From Allobosea robiniae (GTDB taxonomy: Bacteria; Pseudomonadota; Alphaproteobacteria; Rhizobiales; Beijerinckiaceae), in NCBI RefSeq assembly GCF_900102525.1, contig NZ_FNBZ01000008.1, positions 1 through 64,000 of the forward strand: a stretch of 64,000 bases of DNA. Reading direction: 5' to 3'. Every line of letters begins with the position of its first letter. Position 1 is the stretch's first letter. The position numbers and the translations under genes are program-made. Of the stretch, positions 33,094 to 42,232 are shown piece after piece. The notes beneath the pieces are model-generated. The model was not told the origin of the DNA, did not search any database, and worked only from the letters and a program-made list of their open reading frames with translations.

Positions 33094-34035
33094 CTAGAAT
33101 GGGTTGACGTAGTTCGTGATGGCGATCTGGCGCAGCAGGACCTTCCGGATGACATGGGCTGCCTTGACCCGGTCGGTGAAGATCGCGGCATCGCCGGCGC
33201 TGCCGGCTGGCAGCATGCGGGCGAAGGCTTCGTCGTCGAGCTTCACGCGGACAACGAAGGGCGCTGCCTGGACGGATTTCGGCGCCACTGCGATGCCGGA
33301 GGTCTGGACCTGGCCTGTCGCGACGGCCTGGAGCACGCTCTCGACCTTGCCCGTCTGCACCGTTCCCGGCGCCCATTTGAAGGTGAGCTCGACCGGCTGG
33401 CCTGCCGCGACATAGCGCGCGTCGATCTGGTTGATCTCGACGCCGAGGAGGGTGTCGGCGGTATCGATGAAGGCCATCACCGGCGCCAGCGGCAGGCTGG
33501 TCACCCGCGCGCCCTTGCGCAGGGCGAGATTGGTGACATAGCCGTCGGCCGGTGCGCGCACCGTCGTCTTGTCCAGATTCCACTTCGCGCCGGCGAGCTG
33601 GGCCTTGAGCTGCTCTACCTCGGCCTCGCGCTGCTCAACATCGAACGCCCGGCCCGTGCCGCGCGACTGGAGCTGGGTCATCTCGGCAAGGCGCGTCTCC
33701 TGAAACTTGAGTTGCGCAGCCAAGGCATCCACCTGAGCCTGGAACGGCACCGGATCGATCCGGAAGAGCACGTCGCCGGTCTTGAGCGGCGTATTGGCTG
33801 TGACCGGCACGTCGACTACCTCGCCTGCAACGTCCGGCACGATCGCGACCGAATTGCGCACGACCAGCACCGGTCCCTGCGGCGCGCCCCAGTTCATCGG
33901 GATGAACAGCCCGATCAGCAGGACGAGGAGAACAAGGACCGGCGAAACCTTCCAGAACAGGTTGAAGGGCACGACCTTGAGCTTCACCAGGATGAAAAGC
34001 AGCGCCAGATAGGTGTTGAGCAGGACAACGATCAT
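33094..34035 (-). CDS. HlyD-family secretion/efflux adaptor (YibH/YiaV-like)
   Basis: The 313-residue membrane-fusion protein has one N-terminal transmembrane segment (about 27-47), a lipoyl/biotinyl-like half (VVPDVAGEVVDVPVTANTPL, KTGDVLFRIDP), a coiled-coil hairpin (about 85-130) and the second lipoyl half (TTVRAPADGYVTNLALRKGA) with a beta-barrel domain after it. These adaptors bridge an inner-membrane pump and the periplasm. Its start overlaps the DUF3302 gene by four bases. The DUF3302-HlyD pair is the same as YibI-YibH and YiaW-YiaV in enterobacteria. No pump subunit is adjacent. Confidence 0.85.
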   Translation of the reverse strand: MIVVLLNTYLALLFILVKLKVVPFNLFWKVSPVLVLLVLLIGLFIPMNWGAPQGPVLVVRNSVAIVPDVAGEVVDVPVTANTPLKTGDVLFRIDPVPFQAQVDALAAQLKFQETRLAEMTQLQSRGTGRAFDVEQREAEVEQLKAQLAGAKWNLDKTTVRAPADGYVTNLALRKGARVTSLPLAPVMAFIDTADTLLGVEINQIDARYVAAGQPVELTFKWAPGTVQTGKVESVLQAVATGQVQTSGIAVAPKSVQAAPFVVRVKLDDEAFARMLPAGSAGDAAIFTDRVKAAHVIRKVLLRQIAITNYVNPF

Positions 34036-34292
34036 CGCGCCGTCTCCGCATCGCCATTGCCACGGCCCGGTTTTGCCGGCACGTCGACATAGGCCCAGAT
34101 CAGCACCACCGGCCAGAGCACGAAGCCGAGGAAGAGCGTCACCCAGCCGCCGATGGCGACAGCTTCAGCCCAGGGATGGTTGCGGCGCCTGGCGACCATG
34201 CCCGGCCACATCGCCATGAAGACGGCGACGAAGACCGTACTGGCGACGAGCACCACGAGGACGATCCAGGCGAAGATGTCGAGGCCGGACAT
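34032..34292 (-). CDS. DUF3302 family inner-membrane protein (YibI/YiaW-like)
   Basis: The 86-residue protein has two transmembrane helices (about 5-30 and 45-68) with a conserved-looking basic loop (WPGMVARRRNHPWAEAVAIG). It is the constant small partner of YibH/YiaV-type HlyD proteins and starts the coupled pair. The function is not known. It lies nine bases after the DUF1254 gene (34302-35336), implying a shared transcript with that gene and the one above it. Confidence 0.82.
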   Translation of the reverse strand: MSGLDIFAWIVLVVLVASTVFVAVFMAMWPGMVARRRNHPWAEAVAIGGWVTLFLGFVLWPVVLIWAYVDVPAKPGRGNGDAETAR

Positions 34293-34301
34293 GCCAGAGG
34301 C

Positions 34302-35336
34302 TCACTGCACGGATTGCGGCTCTGGAAATTTCCAGCGCCCGTTCAGAACCTCTGCGCGCGGCCGGTAAAGCCGGACCGTGTAGTTCCAGCCCTTCATCAC
34401 CGGCAGGCAATTCGGGATTTTGCCGTCGCAGCCGCCGAACTGGATGTCGACGGCGCCGTCCGCGCTCTTCTTCGCGGTGATGTTGTTCAGCGAATAGGCG
34501 TTGTAGGCGTTCTTCTCGTAGTAGCCCTCGGCATTGTAGACGCTGACCGACCAGAAGGCGTCGACCGGCACGGACCCGACCTTGAGCCTGTAGACGGTCG
34601 TGCCGTCATTCTTCGCGGGCGTGAAGCTCAGATAGGTCGCGTCCTTGTCGGGGTTGCCGCCCCAGCCGGCGGCGGTCACGATCAGGTGGCGGATCGGATC
34701 GACCTGCCCTTTCTGGCCGAAGCCGTTCTTGAAGCCGCCTATGGTGGAGGCCAGCACCAGGAGGGCATCGCGAACCTTCTTCTGGCTGGCCTCGTCCCAT
34801 TTCGGTATCTCGAACGTGCCGGAGCCCTTCTGCCCGAGCTTGAGCGCGTCCTGCAACGCATGGACCTGCTGGAGATCCTTCGGATCGTTGGGATCAACCA
34901 GCGTGCGCACGCCGACCATCGCGTAGCGGGTGCCGACCTTGGCGCGCGTCAGCGTCACCGGGCCGGGCTTGTAGGAGACGAGCGGCACATAGTGGTCTTC
35001 GTTGATGACCTGCAGCGACATGAAGCGCTTGCCGGCATCGGGCAGGGTGATCGTCACCGGGCCGGCATCGAGGTCGACGACAGCCGAAGAATAGAGCGTG
35101 TCGCGATTCAGGCGGATAACGGTCTGGTTCTCGATCTCCGCCGGCATTCTCCGATGAATAAATTTGCCGAGGCCGCCGTCCTGAACGGTCCTGCTCATGT
35201 AGAGGTCGGATTCCGCCCGCGGAAAGTTATCGACCGTGACCGGAACGGCGCTGCCTGGCGCGGCGCTTTGCTGGGCGAAGGCAACGCTCGCCATAGCGAG
35301 CGACAGCACGACCTGGGATATCAGACTGACCTTCAT
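34302..35336 (-). CDS. secreted DUF1254/DUF1214 protein
   Basis: The 344-residue protein has a signal peptide (MKVSLISQVVLSLAMASVAFA), then the DUF1254 part (FIHRRMPAEIENQTVIRLNRDTLYSS; VDLDAGPVTITLPD) and a C-terminal DUF1214 part (VDAFWSVSVYNAEGYYEKN; KGWNYTVRLYRPRAEVLNGR). Proteins of this family are periplasmic and have no settled function. It is shorter than the two others in the window (444 and 489 residues) because the N-terminal region is reduced. It follows the frameshifted paralogue by 18 bases in the same operon. Confidence 0.87.
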   Translation of the reverse strand: MKVSLISQVVLSLAMASVAFAQQSAAPGSAVPVTVDNFPRAESDLYMSRTVQDGGLGKFIHRRMPAEIENQTVIRLNRDTLYSSAVVDLDAGPVTITLPDAGKRFMSLQVINEDHYVPLVSYKPGPVTLTRAKVGTRYAMVGVRTLVDPNDPKDLQQVHALQDALKLGQKGSGTFEIPKWDEASQKKVRDALLVLASTIGGFKNGFGQKGQVDPIRHLIVTAAGWGGNPDKDATYLSFTPAKNDGTTVYRLKVGSVPVDAFWSVSVYNAEGYYEKNAYNAYSLNNITAKKSADGAVDIQFGGCDGKIPNCLPVMKGWNYTVRLYRPRAEVLNGRWKFPEPQSVQ

Positions 35337-35354
35337 GGCCGATCTCCTCTCGAT

Positions 35355-36772
35355 TCAGGGGGTTGCGACCTTCTCGACGTCAGGCAGTACCCAGCTCTTG
35401 TCGAATAGCGCCTTGGTCGGCGCGTAGGCGCGGAACATCAGCTCGAACTTGCGCGCCGGATCGGTGGGCACCCAATTCGTCTCTTTGCCGGCCGGCGGAT
35501 TCGGCCCGAAATAGACCTCGAGCGAACCATCGGCGTTCTTCTGCTCTGCATCTCAGGGATTTGCGAGGAGCGACTGGCGCGCGGCATTCCCCGGATCAAC
35601 GCATGTGTCTGCCGGTCATAGGCCGTCACCGACCAGTATTGTTCGACCGGTGCCTTGGGCGGCACGGTCAGGCGATAGGTCCTGGCGCCGTCGAAGGCGT
35701 CGCCATCCTTGTCACGGATCGAGATCATGTAGAATTGGCCAGCGCCGAGCCGCTTGATGCCGATATAGGCGTAGCTATAGGCGAGGCCGCGCAGGTCGGT
35801 CGGATAGGCATCGGTGTCGCTGTAGCCGCTTTGCGTGGACTTGATCAGTTCGGGAGGCGCCGGGAAGGTCCAGCGGCTCGTCGGCGAGAAGAAAGGCGGC
35901 AGCCCGGCATCGTATGCCCGTTCGAGCCAATCTCGTGCCTCTTGCACGCCGGCAGTCAGCGCCGTCGTTCGCGCCTCGTCCGGTCGGTAAGGCTTGCCCT
36001 TCTCGATGCCCAGCGACTTGAGCTGGTCGATCATCGCCCGGTCGCGCGGCAGCCAGGGCTCCGTCTGCACGATCCGGTCGAGATGCGCGAAGAAGCTCGC
36101 ATCGTAGCGGATCGTCGAATCGAAGCCGATGTCCTTGACGTCGTTGAACACTGTCGCGGGCGGATGTGCCGCTTGCGACAGCGGGTAAATCTTCATCCGC
36201 TTGCCATAGGCAACCGAACTGGCGACGTCGGCCTCACCGTGACTCTTCAGGTTCGAGCGAAGCAGCATGTAGCCGCCGAATGTGTCGGATTGCAGTGGGA
36301 TGTAGCCGCGCGGCGGCTTGCCCTTGTAGCCCGGCGGGAGGACGAGATACTTGCCACCCTTGCCCTTGTCGGCGCCGAGCAACCCGGCATCTTCGAGGGG
36401 CATTTGCCAGATCGTGACGATATTTCCGTTGAACGAGCCTTTCGCGTCGCCGGGCGGCAAGTCGAGTACGATCGGCCCGTCCTTCGTATTGAAGAAAGCC
36501 ATGAAGTAGAGCGCGTCGGGATTCGGCGTCAGTGTCTGATTCTTCGAATCAAGCGGACGGCCCCAATAGATGACCTGATGCACCTTGCCCGGTGTTTTGG
36601 TCAGCATCTCCTGCAGCATCAGATCGTAATTGACCGCCGGCATGCCCCAGATGACGGCCTCGACTGCGCGCCGTTCAACCAGCCGGCGTTCGAGATCGCC
36701 GGGCGTTGGCTGCTGCGCCTGCGCGGTCGCGAAGAGCAAGGCGAAAATGGCAGCGAAGACCGCTCTCATCAT
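35355..36772 (-). pseudogene. secreted DUF1254/DUF1214 protein, frameshifted by a 5-bp duplication
   Basis: The gene begins at ATG 36772 with a signal peptide (MMRAVFAAIFALLFATAQA) and has the full DUF1254 part (ALYFMAFFNTKDGPIVLDLP) and most of DUF1214 (VEQYWSVTAYDRQTHALIRG). At 35540-35549 (plus strand TCTGC repeated twice) a 5-bp tandem duplication shifts the frame, and the in-frame reading ends at 35438 with unrelated residues. Removing one copy restores the ending KNADGSLEVYFGPNPPAGKE ... FELMFRAYAP ... WVLPDVEKV and a stop at 35355-35357. The C-terminal strands are therefore lost unless the duplication is an assembly error or phase-variable. A GTAAC-type site lies 110 bases upstream. 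Confidence 0.8.
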
Positions 36773-36881
36773 GGGCTCCCACGATCGGCGTCACGCGACC
36801 GCATCTGCCGAAGAGCGGTTTGCGTCTTCTCTGTCTGCGTGACGAGGAAAGCTCGCACGCGCCGTTGCCGCGTTTAAGACT

Positions 36882-36892
36882 GTAACGGTTAC
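36882..36892. promoter_or_regulatory. GTAAC-N-GTTAC palindrome upstream of DUF1254 operon
   Basis: The perfect inverted repeat GTAACgGTTAC is 110 bases upstream of the DUF1254 start at 36772. Related sites occur before MoxR (43291), the sulfatase (48585), the putative regulator (49483) and a secreted protein (52981). I infer a shared operator; the binding protein is not known. Confidence 0.5.
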
Positions 36893-36942
36893 GAGAGTGA
36901 GCAGCAGGTACCGCTTGCCCTGGCACGCTGCGATAGGCGGTT

Positions 36943-38199
36943 TCACGTCGCTGGGTTGAGCGGGGGCAATGGACCACCCGCGCTTCGATGAGACCGAGGG
37001 GCGTGCCGCCACGCCGAAACAGCACGCGCCAGCTCCCGCCCGCTTCGCCTGTTCCAGCCCCCGCCGCCGAATACCGCGCGCTCGAGTTCCGCCAGGCGTG
37101 GGGCCACGCGCGGGTCTCTGCACAAGGCCTCCCGGTCAGCCGAGGACAGGCGGCCATGCCAGATCGCGAAGGCACGATAGCTTGCGCCGGGTTCTCCGCT
37201 CCTCGCGGCTCTCCGCAACCGCCGGCGTGCGAACCATTCCGAGCCACCAAGCCCGATGACGGCCTGCCGCCAAACCGCGTGGAGGCGCTCGCGCAGCAAC
37301 GCCAGCGAGAGCAGCGCGATCAGGATCAGAGCCAATCCTCCAAGCGCCCACGGCCATATGGCAGGTCTGCCGGAGCGGAAGGGTTGCGCTGCGGCCGCAA
37401 CCGTGACCGTCAGCCCCGGCAGCGTTTCGGTCCTCGCCCTCTTGTCGGCGAGACTCCACCAGGGCTGCGACAGGGCCGGCAGCGCGAAAGTCCCCGGCTG
37501 CTCGAAGACGTAGGTGACCTTGTCGGTGCGAAGCCCGTCCACGCTGCCGCGGTTGCTGCGATCCTCGATCACCGGCGGATCGACATAGACCCGCACACCG
37601 TCCGGCGCCTCGAGGCGGAACTCGGCCATGCCGAGCGCCGGCACGCCCGTCGCCTGACGCCGGATCGACCTGACCACCGCATCTCCGGCGCGGAACGAAC
37701 GCTCCCGAGGCTCCGGCGACCAGCTCTCGCTCGCGCTCACGCTATCGGCGACAAGTACCGGGCCGGACGGGTCGATACCGGGAGGCACGCTGGCGGTGAA
37801 ATGCGTCCTCGTGCCGGTCATCGAACCCGTGGGGTCGCCGTCCCGCGTCAGCAGCGTGACGGCCGGCGCCGGTATCGCAATTTCGCCGCCGCGCCGCGGG
37901 AAGACGACGAATTCGAAGCTCTGGCCGACATAGTCCCGGCCATCGATCCGGTCACGGATGGTGATCGCCTGCGTCTCGAATCTCAGGATTTGGACGCCGG
38001 CCGCTTCCGGCACGCGGACGACCGGCGGGTGCTGCATCTCGCCGGGGAACAGCACCGCGACGGTGAGCCGAACCGGCTGGCCGATGACGATCCCGCTCGC
38101 GGGATCGAGCGTCGTGCGGATGATCGCCGGCTCGGCAGGCGTCTGCGCGAGCGCGATCATCGGGACAGCGAGCAACAGAAGCAGGAGAAGAGCTCTCAC
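36943..38199 (-). CDS. batD: BatD-like membrane protein
   Basis: The 418-residue protein has a signal-like N-terminus (VRALLLLLLLAVPMIALAQ), BatD-type beta-sandwich repeats (IVIGQPVRLTVAVLFPGEMQ; GQSFEFVVFPRRGGEIAIPA), a transmembrane segment near residues 310-330 (WPWALGGLALILIALLSLAL) and a cytoplasmic tail. BatD proteins are the large periplasmic subunits of MoxR/Bat (aerotolerance-type) complexes. The start is GTG 38199, overlapping the stop of the TPR gene; the frame open above this is a shadow of batB/C. It is the last gene of the MoxR operon. Confidence 0.78.
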   Translation of the reverse strand: MRALLLLLLLAVPMIALAQTPAEPAIIRTTLDPASGIVIGQPVRLTVAVLFPGEMQHPPVVRVPEAAGVQILRFETQAITIRDRIDGRDYVGQSFEFVVFPRRGGEIAIPAPAVTLLTRDGDPTGSMTGTRTHFTASVPPGIDPSGPVLVADSVSASESWSPEPRERSFRAGDAVVRSIRRQATGVPALGMAEFRLEAPDGVRVYVDPPVIEDRSNRGSVDGLRTDKVTYVFEQPGTFALPALSQPWWSLADKRARTETLPGLTVTVAAAAQPFRSGRPAIWPWALGGLALILIALLSLALLRERLHAVWRQAVIGLGGSEWFARRRLRRAARSGEPGASYRAFAIWHGRLSSADREALCRDPRVAPRLAELERAVFGGGGWNRRSGRELARAVSAWRHAPRSHRSAGGPLPPLNPAT

Positions 38200-38828
38200 G
38201 GCGCTGCTCCCGGCTGCGTACCGAGCTGATAGGCGAACTTGGCCCGCAGAAAATCCGCCGGGCGGGTCTGCACGCGTTTCAGCCAGAGCGCGCGCACCGC
38301 CTCGTCCGACATCGGGGTCGCCGCCTGGACCGTCGTGTCCTCGCCGCCGGGCTTGGTCTTGTCGAAAACGACCTGATCCGGCCGAGAGTCGGTTTGCCCG
38401 GTCTCGCCCCCCTCCGTCTTGCGGCGCTCGGCGCGGATGCGGGCGATCTCGCGGTTGCGCAGCGCTTCCGGCCAGCCCGGTCGCAGCACGAGCGACCGGT
38501 CGAAGCGCTTCAACGCGTCGTCGTACTGGCCGAGCATCACCAGCGCATTGCCCTGGTCGAAGGCTGCCGCCGCCGTATCGCGCGCCGCGAAGGCTTGGGC
38601 CGCGCCTTTGAAATCTCCGGCCCTGAACAGGGCGACCCCACGCCAGAGCGGGTCGCGAAACGCCTGCGCGGCCTCCACCGTCTGGCCCCGTTGCAGAAGC
38701 AGGCGGCCGCGTTGGTCCGGGCTCAGCCACAGATCGCGAAAGCCCAGCCAGCATCCGGCCGCCAGCAAAGCCAGAGTCGCGAGAAAAGCGAGGGCCGCAT
38801 AGGGCGTAAGACGGTGCGAGCGGATCAT
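38196..38828 (-). CDS. BatC-like TPR protein
   Basis: The 210-residue protein has one N-terminal transmembrane helix (about 10-30) and a short tetratricopeptide region (GDFKGAAQAFAARDTAAAAF; DQGNALVMLGQYDDALKRFD). In Bat operons a TPR protein sits between the two VWA proteins and BatD and is thought to help assemble the complex. The C-terminal 70 residues are charged and probably disordered. Starts and stops overlap by four bases on both sides (38825-38828 and 38196-38199). Confidence 0.78.
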   Translation of the reverse strand: MIRSHRLTPYAALAFLATLALLAAGCWLGFRDLWLSPDQRGRLLLQRGQTVEAAQAFRDPLWRGVALFRAGDFKGAAQAFAARDTAAAAFDQGNALVMLGQYDDALKRFDRSLVLRPGWPEALRNREIARIRAERRKTEGGETGQTDSRPDQVVFDKTKPGGEDTTVQAATPMSDEAVRALWLKRVQTRPADFLRAKFAYQLGTQPGAAP

Positions 38829-39733
38829 GCCGCCCCCCAGCCGCGCCGGAACCAGGGCAGCGCCAGAAGCCCGAGGATCGGGACCAGCCAGTAGCCAGCC
38901 TCGCTCCAGTGATCCCCCTCGCCAGCGATGCCGGAAGCATTGTCGCCACGGTCGAGACGGCGGACGATGGCCGCGACGTCAGACTGGTCGGGCGTGGTTG
39001 GGACCACCATGCCGCCCAAGGTCTTTGCCACCTCGGCGAGCCCGGCCGACTCGGCATCGCGCAGGGCCAGGATCGTCACCGGCGGCGAACCAGCCGGCTG
39101 TGATTCCACGCTGCCCGGTAGGGTCTCATCGGCGAGGAGGAGGATCGCCCCGCCCTGACCGATGCCGGCAAGCGCGCGTCTCGCCAGAGCGAGCGCGCCG
39201 GCAAGATCGTCACCCTGCTTCGGCATGATCTCGGGGGAGAGCGCCTTGGCGAGGTCGAGGATGACGGCGCTGTCCGGCGTCGGCGGCAGGACAAGATGCG
39301 CCGAGCCGGCATAGGCGATCAATGCCGTCGAGGCGCCCTCCCGGGCCGCCAGGATATCGGCCAGCTTCTGCCGGGCGCGGTCGAGCCGCGTCGGAGCAAG
39401 ATCCTCGGTCAGCATGGACGGCGTGACCCTGAGCACGATCGCGACGGTAGGCTTGGCCTCGGCAAAAGGCGAAGGCTCGCGCTGCCAGGCCGGTCCGGCG
39501 ATCGCGGCGGCTGCCAGCGCCATTGCGGCGAACAGCCAGTCGGCGGGGGGGATGCGTACGCGCTGGTCGCCCCCGGTCAGGAGATAGGGAAGCAGTGCCG
39601 GATCGATGACGCTGCGCCATTGCTGTGCGGGATCGGAGCCGCGGCGCGCCAAAAGCCAGAGGGCGGCTGCCGGCACAAGCGCCAACAGCCAAAGCGGGCG
39701 TTCGACATGGAGGGCGGCGAGTGCGTTCATCAT
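38825..39733 (-). CDS. BatB-like VWA-domain protein with degenerate metal site
   Basis: The 302-residue protein has N-terminal transmembrane segments (about 12-30 and 65-85), a von Willebrand A domain (about 92-255) and a C-terminal helix (WLVPILGLLALPWFRRGW). The metal-ion site normally reads D-x-S-x-S, but here the strand is AIVLRVTPSML, so the Asp and first Ser are missing, and it probably does not bind metal. The fold is otherwise intact (GDDLAGALALARRALAG). The degeneracy could mean a structural rather than adhesive role beside the intact BatA paralogue. Start and stop overlap the neighbours. Confidence 0.8.
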   Translation of the reverse strand: MMNALAALHVERPLWLLALVPAAALWLLARRGSDPAQQWRSVIDPALLPYLLTGGDQRVRIPPADWLFAAMALAAAAIAGPAWQREPSPFAEAKPTVAIVLRVTPSMLTEDLAPTRLDRARQKLADILAAREGASTALIAYAGSAHLVLPPTPDSAVILDLAKALSPEIMPKQGDDLAGALALARRALAGIGQGGAILLLADETLPGSVESQPAGSPPVTILALRDAESAGLAEVAKTLGGMVVPTTPDQSDVAAIVRRLDRGDNASGIAGEGDHWSEAGYWLVPILGLLALPWFRRGWGAA

Positions 39734-40752
39734 GGCCCGGCCTCCGTAACCATAGCCGGCTGGGCAGGAAGGCGGCGCATATGCCGGCGCAGGGTGCCGA
39801 CTGCCTGCGCGAGCAAAACCAGCGTGAGCGCTGCGGCGAGCGGCACCCAGTACACATCGCGCCGCGGACGAAAGCTGACGCTGTCGATTCGGCGCGTTTC
39901 GATCGCGTCGAGACGCTGATAGATCTGCGCGAGCCCGGCCCGATCCAGCGCGCGGAAGAAGCCGCCGCCCGTCGTCGTCGCGACCTCCTTCAGCGCGGCC
40001 TCGTCGAGCTTGTCCTCGCCGGCCGCCTGCGGGTCGCCGACCGCCACCGTGTGAATGACGATGCCCTTGTCCTTCGCAACGCGGGCGGCCTCGACTGGCG
40101 GCACCTTGCTCAGCGTGTCGTTGCCATCTGTCAGCGCGATGATGGTCTTCGCCTTGACCGTGCTCCGGGCGAACAGCCCGATGCCGAGGCCGATCGCGTC
40201 GCCGAAAGCCGTGCGCGGCCCGGCCATGCCGACGGCCGTATCACGCAGCATGGCGCGGCACAGATCGAGATCGGTGGTGAACGGCACGAGCGCGAAAGGC
40301 GCGTCGCCGAAGACGACGACGCCGACACGGTCGCCCTTGCGGCGTGACAGGAAATCGTCGAACACCTGCTTCACCGCCGTGAGGCGATCAACGGTCGCCC
40401 CGGATGCATCGACGAAATCGCGCGTATCCATCGATCCCGAGAGGTCGACTAGCAGCAGCAGGTCGCGCGTCGGCAAGTCGCGATGCAAGGGCGGTTCGAT
40501 CCATTGCGGCCGGGCAAGCGCCGCCATGACGAGCAGCCAGACCATCACCAGCACAACGAGGCTGGCGGGCTTGCGCCTCGCGACCACGCCGCCTGAGAAG
40601 GGCTGCCGCCCGCTGAGCCGGACCAGCCTGTCGAAGAACGGCACAGTCAGACCGGTGCGCCGTTCGGCATGCGCAGGCAACCCGAACCAGACAAGCAACG
40701 GCAGCGGGATAAGCAGCGCGATCCAGGGATAGGCGAAGCTCAGCATCGTCAC
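39730..40752 (-). CDS. batA: BatA-like VWA-domain protein
   Basis: The 340-residue protein has N-terminal (about 6-24 and 64-80) and C-terminal (about 312-328) transmembrane helices around a von Willebrand A domain with an intact metal site (Asp103-x-Ser105-x-Ser107 in LLVDLSGSMDT; later TDGND). BatA-type VWA proteins sit at the inner membrane with the domain in the periplasm and work with MoxR ATPases. The Asp-Gly-Ala insert (FVDASGATVDRL) follows the typical pattern. The gene overlaps the DUF4381 gene and batB by four bases. Confidence 0.85.
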   Translation of the reverse strand: MTMLSFAYPWIALLIPLPLLVWFGLPAHAERRTGLTVPFFDRLVRLSGRQPFSGGVVARRKPASLVVLVMVWLLVMAALARPQWIEPPLHRDLPTRDLLLLVDLSGSMDTRDFVDASGATVDRLTAVKQVFDDFLSRRKGDRVGVVVFGDAPFALVPFTTDLDLCRAMLRDTAVGMAGPRTAFGDAIGLGIGLFARSTVKAKTIIALTDGNDTLSKVPPVEAARVAKDKGIVIHTVAVGDPQAAGEDKLDEAALKEVATTTGGGFFRALDRAGLAQIYQRLDAIETRRIDSVSFRPRRDVYWVPLAAALTLVLLAQAVGTLRRHMRRLPAQPAMVTEAGP

Positions 40753-41228
40753 GCTTCCTTCGCCGCTCGCCCGCGCTGACTGCGGAGCCAGTCCTTGGCC
40801 TGTGCGACAAGCGCGCTCGCCCCCGGCGCGCGCCCACCGGGAACGAACATGTCCGTCAGGCCCTCACCCAGATCGGCCGTCTGGATGCCGGCCGGGGTGG
40901 TCTGCCTGATGAACGCCGCCCAGCCTGGCCCGGTCAGCGACGCCACCTCTTCCCGACCGTATGCGACGATCGCCGCGCGCTTCAGGACAGCCGAGACCGC
41001 TTCCGCCGTCTCGGCTCCACCTCCGGCCAATGCATCGATCTCGGCTTCAGCGCCTCGGAGATAGGCATCGGCCCGGTAGCGCCGAAGCGCCCGCCACGCC
41101 ACGACGGCCAGCATTGCCCCAACCGTCACGCCGACGATCCAGACACCGGCTGCGGGAGGCCAGAACGATATCGGCTCCGGCAAGGCCAGGTCGGCCATGT
41201 TGGCGAGATCGCCGGGGTCGCTGCTCAT
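40749..41228 (-). CDS. DUF4381 membrane protein of the Bat operon
   Basis: The 159-residue protein has a short N-terminal region with PEPISFWPPAAGVWIVGV leading into a transmembrane helix (about 28-48), then a cytoplasmic domain with the family's GREEVASLTGPGWAAFIRQT motif. DUF4381 proteins occur only in MoxR-DUF58-VWA operons. The ATG at 41228 is used because it overlaps the DUF58 stop by four bases; the frame is open up to 41375 but that overlaps the upstream gene. Confidence 0.82.
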   Translation of the reverse strand: MSSDPGDLANMADLALPEPISFWPPAAGVWIVGVTVGAMLAVVAWRALRRYRADAYLRGAEAEIDALAGGGAETAEAVSAVLKRAAIVAYGREEVASLTGPGWAAFIRQTTPAGIQTADLGEGLTDMFVPGGRAPGASALVAQAKDWLRSQRGRAAKEA

Positions 41229-42223
41229 GGCGCTCTCCCGCCGAGGCGGCTCAATCTCTGAGCCTGGCGCCGGCCGATCAGCGCGCGCAATTGCGTGGCG
41301 ACGTCGCGTTCGGTCGAGATCGGCAGGACCGGAATGGCTCGATTGCGCGACAGCGCCGCGAGTCGTGCACGCCATTGCACGCGCTCTTCGCTGAACCGGG
41401 ACCGCAGAGTGGCAGATGATGCATCGACCTCGAGCTGCGCGGATCCGGAGCTGAAAATCGCGGGCCCGATATCCGGCAGGTCCTGCTCAAGCGGATCATG
41501 GATGAAGACGGCCAGAACGTCGTTATGGGCACACAGGCGAGTCACCAGACGATGGGTGTCGTCATCCTCGCCGGCGGCGTCGGAGATCAGGCAGATCAAT
41601 CCGTCATGTGCGACCATCCGGGCCGCGGCGGCGAGCGCTTCGTTCAGCCGCGCGGCTCCGCGCCCGCTCGGCGAGGGCGGTGTCAGAGCAGCGTTCTGGC
41701 GGGCGATCTCCGCGAGGACGCGGACCACGCCGTGGTCGCGGGTCTGCGGGCGGACGGTGACGATGCCGTCATCACTGAAGACGACGGCGCCGACACGATC
41801 TCCCAGCGAGGTCACGCGCCAGGCTGCAAGCGCCGCGACCTCCGCGGCGGCGACCGATTTCATCATCCGGCGGCTGCCGAAGAACATCGTGCTGCGTTGG
41901 TCGACGAGCAGCAGCACTGGCCGGTCGCGCTCCTCCGAATAGACCCGGACATGTGGGCTGCCGAGCCGCGCCGTCGCGAGCCAGTCGATGGTGCGGGTAT
42001 CGTCGCCCTCGAAATAGTGCCGCAACTCCTCGAAATTCAGCCCGCGCCCGCGCAGGCGCGAAGCATGGCGGCCGGCGAGCAGGCTGTGCACCGGCTGGCG
42101 GGGCTGGAAGCTGAAGCCATGGGCGCGGTGCTTGAGGCGCAGCAGTTCGTCGAGGGTGACGAAGGCGCGTGCGGATGCCGCTGGCTTCGTCCCCACTCCT
42201 GACCGTTCCCGCATCAGTGCCAT
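41225..42223 (-). CDS. DUF58 domain protein
   Basis: The 332-residue protein contains the DUF58 core (LRGRGLNFEELRHYFEGDDT RTIDWLATARLG; VYSEERDRPVLLLVDQRSTM) and a VWA-like fold behind it (VAAAEVAALAAWRVTSLGDR VGAVVFSDDG). DUF58 proteins accompany MoxR ATPases everywhere and probably recognise the substrate or position the VWA proteins. The N-terminus is soluble. It lies nine bases after moxR and overlaps the DUF4381 gene. Confidence 0.87.
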   Translation of the reverse strand: MALMRERSGVGTKPAASARAFVTLDELLRLKHRAHGFSFQPRQPVHSLLAGRHASRLRGRGLNFEELRHYFEGDDTRTIDWLATARLGSPHVRVYSEERDRPVLLLVDQRSTMFFGSRRMMKSVAAAEVAALAAWRVTSLGDRVGAVVFSDDGIVTVRPQTRDHGVVRVLAEIARQNAALTPPSPSGRGAARLNEALAAAARMVAHDGLICLISDAAGEDDDTHRLVTRLCAHNDVLAVFIHDPLEQDLPDIGPAIFSSGSAQLEVDASSATLRSRFSEERVQWRARLAALSRNRAIPVLPISTERDVATQLRALIGRRQAQRLSRLGGRAP

Positions 42224-42232
42224 GCCCGGCTC

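Noticed and set aside
36943-39057. The 704-codon reading of the batD frame
   Set aside because: The first 286 codons lie in other frames of batB and the TPR gene. The real start is the GTG at 38199 that overlaps the preceding stop.
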